56,309 bases of DNA from Crocinitomicaceae bacterium. Its GTDB lineage: Bacteria; Bacteroidota; Bacteroidia; Flavobacteriales_D; Crocinitomicaceae. Location: NCBI GenBank assembly GCA_003247185.1, contig QKAV01000051.1, positions 1 to 56,309 of the forward strand, written 5' to 3'. Under the pieces are notes generated by a model. That model had not been told where the DNA came from and did no database searches. It was given only the letters and a program-made list of their open reading frames with translations. Numbering within the stretch: position 1 is the stretch's first letter; every line of letters begins with the position of its first letter. Shown here piece by piece: positions 9,024 through 20,200 of this stretch. The position numbers were made by a program, and so were the translations under genes.

Positions 9024-9054
9024 AAAAAAGGGAAACCAGATAGTGATTTCCCTT
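9024..9054 (-). terminator. Rho-independent terminator of the acyl-CoA dehydrogenase gene
   Basis: Minus strand AAGGGAAA-TCACTATCTGG-TTTCCCTT followed by TTTT. Confidence 0.75.
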
Positions 9055-9077
9055 CTATATGTGATAAAAATGATTAG

Positions 9078-10286
9078 TTATTTCATTTTACTTAAATCAG
9101 GCATTTCCCTTGAGAAGGCAGGTATACCTGTAACATCCATTCCTGTGATCAGTAAGTGGATATCATGCGTTCCTTCGTAGGTAACAACTGATTCAAGGTT
9201 CGCCATGTGACGCATGATGGAATACTCATCCGTAATACCCATTGCTCCGTGAATTTGACGCGCTTCTCTGGCAATGTTCAAAGCGATTTCAACATTATTA
9301 CGTTTTGCCATGGAAATCTGTGCAGATGTAGCTTTCCCCTCATTTCTAAGTTGTCCGAGACGGAAAGTCAACAATTGCGCTTTTGTAATTTCCGTGATCA
9401 TTTCAGCCAGTTTTTTCTGGATCAATTGGAAAGATCCGATCGGAACACCGAATTGAGTTCTTTCTTTGGAATAACGCAAAGCCTGATCGTAGCAATCCAT
9501 TGCTGCACCTAAAGCTCCCCACGCAATACCAAAACGTGCAGAGTCAAGACAACTTAACGGTGCTCCAAGTCCGCTTCTCCCGGGTAAAATATTTGATTTA
9601 GGAACTTTTACATTATCAAAAATAAGTTCTCCGGTAGCGGAGGCTCTAAGAGATAATTTACCGTGCATTTCCGGTGTAGAAAAACCTTCCATACCTCTTT
9701 CTACAACCAATCCGTGGATTCTTCCTTCTTCATTTTTCGCCCAAACAACTGCAATATCAGCAAATGGTGCATTGGAAATCCACATCTTAGCTCCATTCAA
9801 AATCACATGATCTCCCGCATCTTTAAAGTTCGTGATCATTCCAGCAGGGTTAGATCCATGATCCGGTTCTGTTAAACCAAAACATCCGATCATTTCACCC
9901 GTAGCTAATTTTGGCAGATATTTTTGTTTTTGTTCTTCTGATCCATATTTCCATATCGGATACATAACAAGAGAGCTTTGTACTGAGGCAGTTGATCGTA
10001 AACCAGAATCACATCTCTCCAATTCCTGCATGATCAGACCGTATGATATTTGGTCTAATCCAGGACCTCCGTATTCTTCAGGAATGTATGGTCCGAAAGC
10101 TCCTATTTCTCCCAAACCTGGCAATATATGCTTTGGAAATGTTGCTTTTTCGTAATGCTCATCAATAATAGGAGACACTTCTTTTTTTACCCATGCTCTT
10201 GCGGCATCTCTAACTAATTTGTGCTCTTCTGTTAAAAGATCATCCAAATTATAATAATCGGGATGTGTGTATAGATCAGTTCTCAT
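9078..10286 (-). CDS. Acyl-CoA dehydrogenase, glutaryl-CoA dehydrogenase-like
   Basis: Full-length ACAD: ITDEYSIMRHMANLESVVTYEGTHDIHLLITGMDVTGIPAF, CFGLTEPDHGSNPAGM. Start set at MRTDLY (10286) because the ORF-track start 10307 falls in a -7 box. Confidence 0.88.
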   Translation of the reverse strand: MRTDLYTHPDYYNLDDLLTEEHKLVRDAARAWVKKEVSPIIDEHYEKATFPKHILPGLGEIGAFGPYIPEEYGGPGLDQISYGLIMQELERCDSGLRSTASVQSSLVMYPIWKYGSEEQKQKYLPKLATGEMIGCFGLTEPDHGSNPAGMITNFKDAGDHVILNGAKMWISNAPFADIAVVWAKNEEGRIHGLVVERGMEGFSTPEMHGKLSLRASATGELIFDNVKVPKSNILPGRSGLGAPLSCLDSARFGIAWGALGAAMDCYDQALRYSKERTQFGVPIGSFQLIQKKLAEMITEITKAQLLTFRLGQLRNEGKATSAQISMAKRNNVEIALNIAREARQIHGAMGITDEYSIMRHMANLESVVTYEGTHDIHLLITGMDVTGIPAFSREMPDLSKMK

Positions 10287-10304
10287 ATGCTGTATTTTGA
10301 GGGA

Positions 10305-10312
10305 CAAATTTA
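10305..10312 (-). promoter_or_regulatory. -7 box TAAATTTG for the acyl-CoA dehydrogenase gene
   Basis: CAAATTTA on plus, 19 nt upstream of ATG 10286. Confidence 0.5.
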
Positions 10313-10357
10313 ACTATATTTTCCTTGTGTGTTAAGTAATATACAAAGACATATAAT

Positions 10358-10365
10358 TACCTTTG
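10358..10365 (+). promoter_or_regulatory. -7 box TACCTTTG for the DUF4271-hemD pair
   Basis: TACCTTTG 20 nt upstream of ATG 10386. Confidence 0.5.
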
Positions 10366-10385
10366 AAATTCACGGATAGAGTTGA

Positions 10386-11048
10386 ATGCAGGAAATGTTT
10401 GAATTATATGGCAGGACAATGTATACCAGAAACTGGTATTATTTGGTTATTGTTCTTTCATTTACATTGATAGCGCTGTCCAGGCTGTCTCAAAGGAGAC
10501 TCCTTATTTCACTTTTTGGAATGTTCGCTAAGTCAAGAGGTATTCGTACGTATGCCAGAGAAACGAATGTGTTCAACCCCCTCTCCAGCGTATTGCTCCT
10601 GCTCAATTTCGTTCTTACAACAGGGTTTTTTACCTATCAGCTTCTTCTTTTATCAGACAAGGGTTTTTCCATTCATAACTGGCAGGTCTCAATCCTTTTA
10701 TTGCTCCCTGTTGTATATTTTCTGTTAAATTTTCTTTCTCTTATTATTATTGGATGGTTATCCGGGGAACATTCCAAACTTCGTTCATTGTTGGATATTG
10801 AGTTTTCAACGATTCTTACTTTAGGAGTGTTTTATTCTTTCTTCCTGCTGTTTTATCTGGTTGGGCAGAATATTCAACAGTATATATTGGAAATAGTTGT
10901 TGTAGTTTTTATCGTTTCAATAACCTGGCGGATACTGAGAAGTTCGTACGCTGCGTGGAGTAAGGGTATACAATGGTATTATATTATTTTATATCTTTGC
11001 ACGCTTGAAATCTTACCCTTGGCAGTTGTATATGATTGGTTTAGGTAA
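10386..11048 (+). CDS. DUF4271 domain-containing membrane protein
   Basis: 220-aa multi-TM protein immediately upstream of hemD, the arrangement usual for DUF4271 in Bacteroidota. Confidence 0.7.
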   Translation: MQEMFELYGRTMYTRNWYYLVIVLSFTLIALSRLSQRRLLISLFGMFAKSRGIRTYARETNVFNPLSSVLLLLNFVLTTGFFTYQLLLLSDKGFSIHNWQVSILLLLPVVYFLLNFLSLIIIGWLSGEHSKLRSLLDIEFSTILTLGVFYSFFLLFYLVGQNIQQYILEIVVVVFIVSITWRILRSSYAAWSKGIQWYYIILYLCTLEILPLAVVYDWFR

Positions 11049-11083
11049 GATTTAGTTGACGAATCAAACTAAAACTGACCAAA

Positions 11084-11836
11084 TTGGCTATTAAAAGGAT
11101 CTTAGTTTCGCAACCAAAACCTGAGGGAACAAAATCTCCTTATTTCGATCTTGCAAATAAATATAATTTGAAGATTGATTTTCGTTCATTTATTCAGGTG
11201 GAAGGGGTTCCGGTTCAGGAATTCCGTAAACAAAAAGTCAATCTCTCAGAACATACGGCAATCATTCTTACTTCCAAGACTGCGGTTGACCATTTTTTCA
11301 GAATAGCTGAAGAGGTTCGGTATGAAGTTCCTGATACCATGAAATATTTCTGCATTTCAGAAGCGGTAGCTTATTACCTTCAAAAATATGTGACGTACAG
11401 AAAACGTAAGATTTTCTTTGGAAAACAAACGATTGTTGATTTGGTTGACGTACTCAGAAAGCACAAGAAAGAGAAGTTTTTACTCCCATGTACGGATATT
11501 TTGCGTGATAAAATTCCGGAAACGCTCTCTGAAAACGAAATTGATTTCACCAAAGCAGTACTTTATCGAACGGTAGCTGCTGATCTTTCGGACCTGGAAG
11601 ATGTATACTATGATATGCTGGTTTTCTACAGCCCGGCAGGTTTGGAGTCATTGTTTAAGAACTTCCCGAACTTTAAGCAAAATGATACGCTGATTGCAGC
11701 CTTCGGACCAACAACTGCAAATGCGGTAGTGAAGCATAATTTGAGATTGGACCTTCATGCCCCTCAGCCAAATGCGCCATCAATGACCGGTGCAATTGAG
11801 AATTTTGTTAAGGAGTATAACAAAGGAAAAAAATAA
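11084..11836 (+). CDS. hemD: Uroporphyrinogen-III synthase
   Basis: HemD-like pattern: VSQPKPEGTKSPYFDLANKY, AIILTSKTAVDHFFRIAEE, VFYSPAGLESLFKNFP, AAFGPTTANAV. TTG start. Confidence 0.83.
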   Translation: MAIKRILVSQPKPEGTKSPYFDLANKYNLKIDFRSFIQVEGVPVQEFRKQKVNLSEHTAIILTSKTAVDHFFRIAEEVRYEVPDTMKYFCISEAVAYYLQKYVTYRKRKIFFGKQTIVDLVDVLRKHKKEKFLLPCTDILRDKIPETLSENEIDFTKAVLYRTVAADLSDLEDVYYDMLVFYSPAGLESLFKNFPNFKQNDTLIAAFGPTTANAVVKHNLRLDLHAPQPNAPSMTGAIENFVKEYNKGKK

Positions 11837-11838
11837 TT

Positions 11839-12525
11839 CTACAGAAACTCTCTGAACTTTTCAATTCCGGTTCCAACATTGGACTTAATCTTAATAAAGT
11901 CCTGAGGTACTGCTAATTCATCCACATTCGGATCGATGATGTATTTCTTACATCCGGGACTTGCATAATGAATAATACCTGCGGCAGGATAAACCTGCAA
12001 AGAAGTTCCGATAACTACCAGAATTTCCGCGCTTTTCATGATTTCAATGGCGTTATCATACTCCGGAACAGCTTCTCCGAACCAGACAACATGTGGGCGG
12101 AGACGAAACCCTTTCGGAGATAGATCATCTGCAGTCAGTTGCCATCCGTCAATTGGGAAATAGGCGTCTTCCTGATCCGGACCGGAGGATTTGGAAAATC
12201 GGATATTCCCGTGAAGGTGCAGTACGTCTTTACTTCCTGCACGCTCATGCAGATCATCTATGTTTTGTGTAATCACACGAACGAAATGTTCAGTTTCCAA
12301 CCTGGCAATGGCAAGGTGAGCTTTGTTGGGTGAGGCGTCAAGGATATTCTTTCTGCGCATGTTGTAAAAGTCTGTTACCAGGTCAGGATCTGCTTCCCAG
12401 GCTTGTGGTGTAGCCACATCTTCAATATTGTAATTTTCCCAAAGACCGCCTGAATCCCGAAAGGTGTTAATACCACTTTCTGCGCTCATTCCTGCGCCGG
12501 AAAACACGACGATTCTTTGTTTCAT
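11839..12525 (-). CDS. cobB: NAD-dependent protein deacylase, sirtuin family
   Basis: GAGMSAESGINTFRD, TQNIDDLHERAGS, HLHG, RPHVVWFGE, GTSLQVYPAAG. Confidence 0.93.
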   Translation of the reverse strand: MKQRIVVFSGAGMSAESGINTFRDSGGLWENYNIEDVATPQAWEADPDLVTDFYNMRRKNILDASPNKAHLAIARLETEHFVRVITQNIDDLHERAGSKDVLHLHGNIRFSKSSGPDQEDAYFPIDGWQLTADDLSPKGFRLRPHVVWFGEAVPEYDNAIEIMKSAEILVVIGTSLQVYPAAGIIHYASPGCKKYIIDPNVDELAVPQDFIKIKSNVGTGIEKFREFL

Positions 12526-12622
12526 TTGAATAATTTAATGTTAGCTTTACAATAATAGACTAAACAATCGAATAAAAAATAGGCTTGCACTGTTGCTAAC
12601 ACGGTTTTGTTTAGGCTAAATT

Positions 12623-12630
12623 TACATTTG
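12623..12630 (+). promoter_or_regulatory. -7 box TACATTTG for the secreted thioredoxin-like gene
   Basis: TACATTTG 22 nt upstream of ATG 12653. Confidence 0.45.
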
Positions 12631-12652
12631 TATCGTTAAAAATGAATGAACT

Positions 12653-14302
12653 ATGAAAAAACTATTACTCAGCTTTGCGCTCCTGTCAGGTACAGTTGCA
12701 ATGGCTCAAACACCGGCAGGAACTGCAGTTGGCAATTTTACGCTGACGGACATCAACGGTAACTCACACACACTTTATGATTATCTGGATGCAGGTAAAA
12801 TGGTTGTAATCGACATTTCTGCAACTTGGTGTAGTCCTTGTTGGTCATATCACAACACAGGTGCATTGAATGATTTTTACAATGCTCATGGACCGTCAGG
12901 AGATAACACTGCAATGGCTTTCTTTATTGAGGGAGATCCAACAACAAACTCTGCCGATCTTCACGGAACAGGAACAAATACACAAGGAGATTGGGTGACT
13001 GGTGAAAATATGCCAATCATTGACCTTGTAAACCAGGCTTCATTTGAAAACTCTGGAATGACAATCGATTATTTCCCTGAAATGTATGTGATTTGTCCAA
13101 ACCGTGTTATTTATAAATCAGGAGTTGCAGGTTCAATTGGTACCCTTTCTCTTTTGAATAGCTACCTTGGACAATGTCCTGCTCCGGCTTCAGATCCGGT
13201 TGACCCTGCATTCTTAGGGTATACAGGAACATCTACGTCTTGTGGAAGCTTTGATCTTGGTGTGAAATTACAGAATAACGGAACTACTCCGCTTACGTCA
13301 GCTACGATCAGCGTAACAGGAATTCCTTCACCAATTACTTATAACTGGTCTGGAAACTTGAATACCTATGATTTCGAAACTGTAAACCTTGGAACAATTT
13401 CGATTTCTTCTTCAGCAACGGCTCACATCACAATTACTTCAACTGATGCGAATACAACCAATTCGACTATTGATCAACAATTGAACTTTATCGATGCGAC
13501 ACAAACAGTTGCGGTGAACACTACTCAGGATTTCTCAGCTTCAGGATTCCCTTATGCTAACTGGCAGGTTGTTAACCCTGATGGAGACATCACATGGGAG
13601 ATTGTTTCGTCTTCTGCTCAAGGTAATTCACTATTCATCCACACATTTAACTATTCTGCTACGGGAGAATTGGATCACGTGGTTACACCGGCTTATGATT
13701 TGACAGGTCAATCTACTCCATCTTTGAACTTTAAGTATGCGAACAAACGTTATAACAGTTCATATTATGACAAAATGATGGTATCTGTTTCTACAAACTG
13801 TGACGGGCCATTTACTAACGTTTGGTCTAAGTCTAATACACAATTGACTACAGGTGCTGATCAGTCAACTGACTTTACTAATCCATCAGCAGCAGATTTT
13901 GTAGACGTTTGTATCGATCTTTCAACCTACGCGAATGCACCGGCATTGTTTGTAAGATTTACAAATGAGAATCACTATGGAAATAACATTTTCGTAGACG
14001 ACATTAGTATTTCTTCTTCAGTATGTTCAGCGGCAGGAATCGATGAGAATGTATCAGCAGACTTCAAAGTTTATCCAAACCCTGCGTCTGATGTTCTGAA
14101 CGTTTCTTTCGAAGGAAATAACTCTGATTATGTAATTACACTTACAGATCTTCAAGGTAGAACAGTTTCTACAATGAATATTTCTAATGCATCAGGACTT
14201 CAAACAGCTACATTCAGTACTTCTGATATCGCTAAAGGAAGCTATTTGATCAATGTTTACTCCAACGGAGTTAAAACAAGTAAAAATGTTATCATTAAGT
14301 AA
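12653..14302 (+). CDS. Secreted thioredoxin-fold protein with T9SS type A sorting domain
   Basis: Signal peptide MKKLLLSFALLSGTVAMAQ; redoxin region with TWCSPCWSYHNTG; C-terminal FKVYPNPASDVLNVSFEG...GSYLINVYSNGVKTSKNVIIK. Confidence 0.88.
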   Translation: MKKLLLSFALLSGTVAMAQTPAGTAVGNFTLTDINGNSHTLYDYLDAGKMVVIDISATWCSPCWSYHNTGALNDFYNAHGPSGDNTAMAFFIEGDPTTNSADLHGTGTNTQGDWVTGENMPIIDLVNQASFENSGMTIDYFPEMYVICPNRVIYKSGVAGSIGTLSLLNSYLGQCPAPASDPVDPAFLGYTGTSTSCGSFDLGVKLQNNGTTPLTSATISVTGIPSPITYNWSGNLNTYDFETVNLGTISISSSATAHITITSTDANTTNSTIDQQLNFIDATQTVAVNTTQDFSASGFPYANWQVVNPDGDITWEIVSSSAQGNSLFIHTFNYSATGELDHVVTPAYDLTGQSTPSLNFKYANKRYNSSYYDKMMVSVSTNCDGPFTNVWSKSNTQLTTGADQSTDFTNPSAADFVDVCIDLSTYANAPALFVRFTNENHYGNNIFVDDISISSSVCSAAGIDENVSADFKVYPNPASDVLNVSFEGNNSDYVITLTDLQGRTVSTMNISNASGLQTATFSTSDIAKGSYLINVYSNGVKTSKNVIIK

Positions 14303-14324
14303 TTGATTACTATTTGATTCGAAG

Positions 14325-14349
14325 AAGGGGGCTTAGGCCCCCTTTTTTT
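14325..14349 (+). terminator. Rho-independent terminator
   Basis: AAGGGGGC-TTAG-GCCCCCTT then TTTTT. Confidence 0.88.
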
Positions 14350-14381
14350 GTTTTATACCCTTAAGTTTCGCAGCTTTTTTC

Positions 14382-14389
14382 TAACTTTG
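14382..14389 (+). promoter_or_regulatory. -7 box TAACTTTG for maeB-ruvA-sprA
   Basis: TAACTTTG 20 nt upstream of ATG 14409. Confidence 0.5.
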
Positions 14390-14408
14390 TCGGCTTCAAA
14401 ACACCATT

Positions 14409-16673
14409 ATGGCTAAGATCAGAAAACAAGACGCTTTAGACTATCATTCATCGGGAAGACCGGGAAAGATAGAAGTTGTACCTACTAAGCCGTATACATC
14501 GCAGAGAGATCTCTCTTTAGCGTATTCTCCCGGTGTTGCTGAACCATGTTTAAGGATCGCAGATGATAAAGAGGACGTGTACAAGTATACCAGCAAGGGA
14601 AACCTTGTTGCCGTTATTTCAAACGGAACAGCGGTGCTTGGCTTGGGGGATATTGGTCCGGAAGCATCTAAGCCGGTAATGGAGGGGAAAGGACTCCTTT
14701 TCAAAATATTTGCAGATATCGATGTTTTTGACATTGAAGTGGACGCAACAGATCCTGAAAAATTTATTGAAACGGTAAAAGCAATTGCTCCCACTTTTGG
14801 AGGGATCAATCTGGAAGATATCAAAGCACCGGAAGCGTTTGAGATTGAGCGTCGTCTGAAAGAAGAACTGGATATTCCTATTATGCACGATGATCAACAC
14901 GGAACCGCAATTATATCAAGTGCGGCCTTGTTGAATGCACTCGAATTGGCAAAAAAGAAAATTGATCGTGTAAAGATTGTTGTTTCCGGAGCCGGAGCGT
15001 CTGCTTTGTCTTGCGCGAAACTGTATCACGCATTGGGGGCGAAGCTTGAAAACATCTTTATGTTCGATTCAAAAGGATTGATACATGCCGGGAGAGAAGA
15101 TCTGGATGAGAACAAACAACTGTTCGCGAAACACAAGAAAGAGGTGTCTTTTGACGAGGCATTTAAACGCGCAGATGTATTCCTGGGGCTTTCTCGCGGA
15201 GGTCTTGTTTCAAAGGAAATGATTAAGGTCATGGCGAAAGATCCGATTGTGTTTGCGCTTGCCAACCCGGAACCTGAGATATCGTACAAAGATGCAACAA
15301 GTGTCAGACAGGATATCATTATGGCTACTGGACGTTCTGATCATCCTAACCAGGTGAATAATGTACTTGGTTTTCCATTTATTTTCAGAGGTGCACTTGA
15401 TGTAAGGGCTACAGCTATCAATGAAGAAATGAAACTGGCTGCCGTTAAGGCTATTGCTTCTTTGGCAAAAGAAACAATTCCGGAAGAAGTGATTGAGGCG
15501 TACGGTGAAAAAAATATCTCGTTCGGACGTGATCAGATCATTCCTAAACCATTGGATCCAAGATTAATCTCTTATGTGGCACCTGCAGTTGCAAAAGCAG
15601 CAATGGAATCAGGAGTTGCAAAAAATCCCATCGAGGACTGGGACCAATATGAAATGCAGTTGTTGAATCGATTGGGATTGGACAACAAACTGATAAGAAA
15701 TATTACAGAGAAAGCTCAACGCTCTCCAAAACGCGTTGTTTTTGCGGAGGCGGACAATATTAAGATTCTTAAGGCGGCACAAACAGCCTGGGAGGAAGGA
15801 GTAGCTCTGCCGATTTTGCTGGGAAAAGCAAATATTATTAACTCCCTGATTAAGGAGTACGGCTTTGAATTTCAGGATGTAGAGATCATCGATCCCAAGT
15901 CTGATGAGGAGAAGGAAAGACGTGTGCGATTTGGAAAAGAATTCTTCAAAAAGCGCATGCGAAAGGGAGTAACGGAATTTGAAGCAATTCAATTCATGCG
16001 CGAGAGAAATCATTTCGGTGCCATGATGGTTGAAATGGGTGACGCCGATGCCATGATATCAGGGATTACAAGAAACTACCGTGATGTGGTACGTCCTGCT
16101 TTACATGTAGTAGGAACACAGCAGGGAGTGAACAAAATTGCAGGAATGTACATTCTGCAAACAAAAAGAGGCCCGTTGTTTTTGGCGGATACGACGATCA
16201 ACCTTGATCCTAGTGCGGAGGATATCGCAGAGATTACATCCAACGTTGCCAAAACAATTCGCAAGTTTAAGGTAACTCCAAGAATCGCATTACTGAGTTA
16301 TTCGAACTTTGGATCTTCTCCGGGAGAAGACGCGACTAAAATGTCAAAGGCAGTACAAATTATCCATGCAAATGACCCTAACCTGGTTGTAGATGGGGAA
16401 ATTCAGGCAAACTTTGCGTTGAATAACGGACTGATGAATGAGAATTTTTCTTTCTCAACATTGGCAAATAAACAAGTGAACACTTTGATATTCCCTAATC
16501 TTTCATCGGGGAATATTGCCTATAAATTGTTGCAGGAAATGACTGAGGGAGATGCAATCGGGCCGGTATTGGTAGGGTTGAAAAAATCTATTCATGTGCT
16601 GCAAATGGGATCTTCTGTTCGCGAGATTATTAACATGGTGAAGGTTGCAGTAGTAGACGCACAAAACAAGTAA
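14409..16673 (+). CDS. maeB: NADP-dependent malic enzyme with C-terminal phosphotransacetylase-like domain
   Basis: [37 protein letters not shown]-terminal PTA-like region [21 protein letters not shown]-type motif. Confidence 0.93.
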   Translation: MAKIRKQDALDYHSSGRPGKIEVVPTKPYTSQRDLSLAYSPGVAEPCLRIADDKEDVYKYTSKGNLVAVISNGTAVLGLGDIGPEASKPVMEGKGLLFKIFADIDVFDIEVDATDPEKFIETVKAIAPTFGGINLEDIKAPEAFEIERRLKEELDIPIMHDDQHGTAIISSAALLNALELAKKKIDRVKIVVSGAGASALSCAKLYHALGAKLENIFMFDSKGLIHAGREDLDENKQLFAKHKKEVSFDEAFKRADVFLGLSRGGLVSKEMIKVMAKDPIVFALANPEPEISYKDATSVRQDIIMATGRSDHPNQVNNVLGFPFIFRGALDVRATAINEEMKLAAVKAIASLAKETIPEEVIEAYGEKNISFGRDQIIPKPLDPRLISYVAPAVAKAAMESGVAKNPIEDWDQYEMQLLNRLGLDNKLIRNITEKAQRSPKRVVFAEADNIKILKAAQTAWEEGVALPILLGKANIINSLIKEYGFEFQDVEIIDPKSDEEKERRVRFGKEFFKKRMRKGVTEFEAIQFMRERNHFGAMMVEMGDADAMISGITRNYRDVVRPALHVVGTQQGVNKIAGMYILQTKRGPLFLADTTINLDPSAEDIAEITSNVAKTIRKFKVTPRIALLSYSNFGSSPGEDATKMSKAVQIIHANDPNLVVDGEIQANFALNNGLMNENFSFSTLANKQVNTLIFPNLSSGNIAYKLLQEMTEGDAIGPVLVGLKKSIHVLQMGSSVREIINMVKVAVVDAQNK

Positions 16674-16674
16674 T

Positions 16675-17250
16675 ATGATCACGCAACTATCCGGAAGGTT
16701 AATCGAAAAGAACCCAACAAGTCTTGTTATTGACTGTGGTGGAGTAGGTTATGAAGTGAAAATATCACTGAATACTTATGGTCGCATTGGTTCTGAGGAA
16801 AATGTTCGCATTTACACGCAGTTTATTGTAAGGGAAGATGCCCAGTTATTGTATGGATTTGCAGACCCCCAAGAGCGTGAAATGTTCAACCTTTTGATCT
16901 CGGTATCAGGAATAGGACCAAATACGGCAATGATCATGTTATCATCATTGCAACCAGGTGAAATTGCGCATGCAATCATTGGAGAAGATGTTCGTACGAT
17001 TCAATCAATCAAGGGAATAGGAGCCAAGACCGCTCAGCGGGTTATAGTAGATCTCAAGGATAAAATGTTAAAATTTGAGGGTTCTGCTGAAATTCTTCCA
17101 TTTGTAGACAATACAGAAAGAAAAGATGCGTTAACTGCATTGATTTCGCTAGGATTCGATAAAAAGAATGCAGAGAAAGCGATTGAGAAGGTGGCTTCCG
17201 GCGGGGAGTCTGTAGAAGAATTAATTAAAGCTGCGCTGAAAATACTTTAA
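16675..17250 (+). CDS. ruvA: Holliday junction branch migration protein RuvA
   Basis: MITQLSGRLIEKNPTSLVIDCGGVGYEVKIS, VSGIGPNTAMIMLS, IKGIGAKTAQRVIVDLKDK. Confidence 0.96.
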   Translation: MITQLSGRLIEKNPTSLVIDCGGVGYEVKISLNTYGRIGSEENVRIYTQFIVREDAQLLYGFADPQEREMFNLLISVSGIGPNTAMIMLSSLQPGEIAHAIIGEDVRTIQSIKGIGAKTAQRVIVDLKDKMLKFEGSAEILPFVDNTERKDALTALISLGFDKKNAEKAIEKVASGGESVEELIKAALKIL

Positions 17251-17276
17251 GATTGATTAGATCTGGCTTGCTACAT

Positions 17277-20200
17277 ATGAAAACTACAGCATTATTTATG
17301 CTGACTACTTTGTTCTCCTGGGCACAGGACGACAGTACTTTGCTTTATCCGATTAATCAGACTTATGATCCAACGCAAACTTCAGAACAAAGCTTTGACC
17401 TCGGGGATCCGTCCAGCATGCAGCAAACCATCGTGTATGATCCTGCTACCGGAACGTATGTCTTTAAAGAAACTCTTGGTAACGGATTAAATTACCGTAA
17501 TCCATCGATGATGACTTTCGAGGAATATCTTGAATACGAACGTCAGAAATCATTGAGAGAGAACTGGAAGGAAAAAATTGATGAGCAAACTGCAGAAAAT
17601 CATCCTTTCGAGTTGCCGATCAAAGTAGGGAGTAAGGTGTTTGAAAACTTCTTTGGTTCCGATCAGATTGTCATTCGTCCTCAGGGAAGTGTGGAATTGT
17701 CATTTGGGATTAACAGCTCAAGATACGATAACCCGATTCTTCCTGTAAAGCAGAGAAAAATAACGCGTTTTGATTTCCAGCAACAGATTCAATTGAACCT
17801 TGTTGGTCAGATTGGTACGAAGCTAAAAATCGGAACCAGTTACAATACTCAAGCGGCATTCGATTTTGACAATATCTCGAAATTGGAGTACGCCGGCGAT
17901 GAGGATCAGATCATACAGAAAATTGCACTGGGTAATGTGTCATTGCAACTTCCGACCTCATTGATTCCCGGTTCTCAAACCTTATTCGGGGCAAGTACAC
18001 AGTTAAAGTTCGGTAGAACAACAGTGGATTTGATTGCAGCTTCTTCGAAAGGGAAAAGACAGGAAATTAATATTACCGGAAAAGCACAGGTGCGTGATTT
18101 TAAGCTGGGGGCAGATGATTACGAGGCGTATCGCCATTACTTTGTGAACTTGTATTTCCATGATCATTATGATGAGGCAATGTCAACGCTTCCGATCCCT
18201 AATACAACGATAAATATTACGAGAATTGAAGTTTGGCTGACAAACAAGACGAACAATACGGAAAACACCCGGAATATTGTTGCTTTCTCGGATCTTGGGG
18301 AAGCAAAGTCCGAAAACTGGGATGGTAATCCCGGATCCACTGCTTCGAGTGAAATTCCGGATAATAGCGCCAACAATTTGTATCAGTGGGCATCCAATCA
18401 ACCGCTCGTTCGAAGCTTTAATAACGCTGTTGCAGCGCTGAGTTCTCAAGTGACATCACCTGGACCATTTGATCAGGCTGTTCATTATGAGAAGGTTGAA
18501 AATGCAAGAAAATTAACCGAACAGGAGTTTACATACAATGCACAGCTGGGATACATCTCGCTCAATCAACCATTGAACAATGATGAGGTATTGGCAGTTG
18601 CTTATGAATACACCTACAGAGGAGAAACATATCAGGTTGGAGAATTCTCTACCGATGGTGTTTCCGGTTCAGAAGCGCTGGTGTTAAAACTATTGAAACC
18701 GACAATCATGAATCCGAGAAAAAGAATCTGGGATCTCATGATGAAAAATGTCTATTCGATTGGTGCATACCAGGTGGATCAACAAGGGTTTAAACTGAAT
18801 GTTTTATACAATAACCCGGAAACATCTGTATTAGTGCCATTTTTCCCAATGACAGGAGTGGATGACAAACAGCTGGTGACGCTTCTGGATATGGATAAAA
18901 TCAATATTACCAATCAGCCTTTTTCTGATGGGGTATTCGATTTTGTCCCGATTGATTTTAATGGAAACAAAGCGCAAAATGCAGGTACCATTAACGTTAA
19001 GAACGGACGGGTATATTTTTCTACCATAGAGCCATTCGGACAGACATTAGCAGGTAAATTGACTACCGCAGGTATTTCCGACCTGATCATTAACAATGTA
19101 GCTTATACGGAATTATACGATTCGACAAAAACGGCCGCGCAACAGATTCCGAGTAAAAACCGATTCACACTTGTTGGACAATACCAATCCTCGATTTCTT
19201 CGGACATTCCTTTGAATGCATTGAATGTCCCTGAAGGTGCCGTTACTGTAACAGCAGGAGGAATTAAACTTACCGAAGGTGTGGACTATACGGTTGATTA
19301 TAACCTGGGCCGCGTAAAGATTCTGAATACAGGGATTCTGGAATCGAATACACCGATTAAGATTGCGATAGAAAGTAACTCGGTTTTTGGTTTCCAGGCA
19401 AAATCACTGTTCGGAGCGAGGGTGGCACACAGGTTTAGCGATAAACTGAATGTAGGAATGACCTGGTTGAGAATGATGGAACGTCCCGTTACTCAAAAAG
19501 TCGACATTGGTAGTGAGCCGTATAAAAACAATATTGTTGGTCTGGATCTTCAGTATAGAACCGATGTGCCTTTCCTTACAAAACTGGTAGATTTACTTCC
19601 GGTAATTTCCACCAAAGAGAAGTCAACGTTCTCCTTCAACGGTGAGTTTGCCCACCTGATGCCGGGGGTGCCAAAGGCGATTAACAAAGACGGAACCTCT
19701 TATATTGACGATTTTGAGGGAGCACAATCTTCTATCGACTTAAGATCTGTATCTGCATGGCGTTTGGCATCAATTCCGCAAGGGCAACCGGATCTTTTCC
19801 CAGAGGCAACTAAAAAGGATTTGTCAGCAGGTTATAAGCGTGCAAAAACGTCCTGGTATACAATCGACCCATTATTTTATCAGAATAATAATACAACTCC
19901 TCAACATATTAAGGATGATCCTACGATGTTGAGCGATAGCCGTATGCGTCTGGTAAACCAAACGGACATTTTCCCGAACCTGCAACAACAATACGGTTCA
20001 ATTCCAAACATTCCGATCCTTGATCTGGCGTACTATCCGAAAGAGAGAGGAATGTACAATTACGATACAACAGCTACGGTAAATGCGGATGGAACTTTTG
20101 TTGATCCGGAAAACCGTTGGGGTGGAGTGATGCGTGCACTGACAACCACGAACTTTGAACAAACAAACATCGAATACATCCAGTTTTGGGTACTCGATCC

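Noticed and set aside
14444-14824. 126-aa antisense ORF (and others opposite maeB and sprA)
   Set aside because: Shadow ORFs opposite well-supported coding sequence.
17253-17276. TTG start of SprA in the ORF track
   Set aside because: Lies 2 nt after the ruvA stop; ATG 17277 gives a clean signal peptide (MKTTALFMLTTLFSWAQ).
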